Assembly (NCBI GenBank): GCA_021372555.1
Contig: JAJFUI010000193.1
Coordinates: 1-32,434, forward strand
Reading direction: 5' to 3'
Source: Planctomycetaceae bacterium
GTDB lineage: Bacteria; Planctomycetota; Planctomycetia; Pirellulales; Thermoguttaceae
DNA: 32,434 bases
Shown: positions 32,413 to 32,434 of the stretch, piece after piece
Layout of the letters: every line of letters begins with the position of its first letter
How positions within the stretch are numbered: position 1 is the first letter of the stretch
Notes under the pieces: generated by a model
Told to the model about the DNA's origin: nothing
Seen by the model: only the letters and a program-made list of their open reading frames with translations
Databases searched by the model: none
Position numbers and translations under genes: made by a program

Positions 32413-32434
32413 TCCCCCGCCGCGCTGACTCATC

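Overview
The window looks like a chromosomal segment of a planctomycete, probably of the Pirellulales type. The evidence is high GC, a DUF1559 domain (the pilin-derived domain hugely expanded in Planctomycetota), an SHD1-domain secreted protein, a secreted TPR-CHAT protein, a DUF5658-like membrane protein and weak Shine-Dalgarno use. This assignment is by family content only; no rRNA or tRNA gene was seen.

Layout. (1) Positions 1-4870, minus strand: the 5' 927 codons of a cobalamin-dependent class II ribonucleotide reductase (nrdJ, running off the left edge) behind a promoter covered by two NrdR boxes, then a complete class I hybrid-cluster protein (hcp) with its own terminator. Both enzymes suit life at low or fluctuating oxygen. 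(2) Positions 5163-17609, plus strand: a type II secretion / type IV pilus-like cluster. The order is secretin lipoprotein, major pseudopilin (with its own terminator), a GspL-like PilM-PilN fusion, a PilO/GspM-like protein, a PilP/GspC-like protein, GspE/PilB ATPase, a PilZ protein, GspF/PilC, four minor pseudopilins and a DUF5658-like membrane protein. Several genes overlap by ATGA or GTGA, so they are probably translated together. The prepilin peptidase and any PilT are not in the window. (3) Positions 17716-20052, plus strand: a 2-hydroxyacid dehydrogenase, the ribosome-rescue hydrolase ArfB and a UVR-motif protein that may be translated from a leaderless mRNA. (4) Positions 20259-27167, plus strand: a large exported DUF1559 protein and a 1461-residue secreted TPR-CHAT caspase-like protein. 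(5) Positions 27313-30345, minus strand: a compact, less GC-rich five-gene operon. It encodes a zinc-ribbon protein, a membrane-anchored coiled-coil DUF4041/T5orf172 protein, a two-helix membrane peptide, a SUI1/YciH factor and a small Cys-rich protein. This is the best candidate for an undescribed system. (6) Positions 30572-32326, minus strand: an exported HEAT-repeat/SHD1 protein.

Several promoters read by eye share TTGAC-like -35 boxes 16-17 bp from TAnnCT-type -10 boxes (before the dehydrogenase, the DUF1559 gene, the five-gene operon and the SHD1 gene). All function assignments rest on motif recognition by reading; no database search was run.
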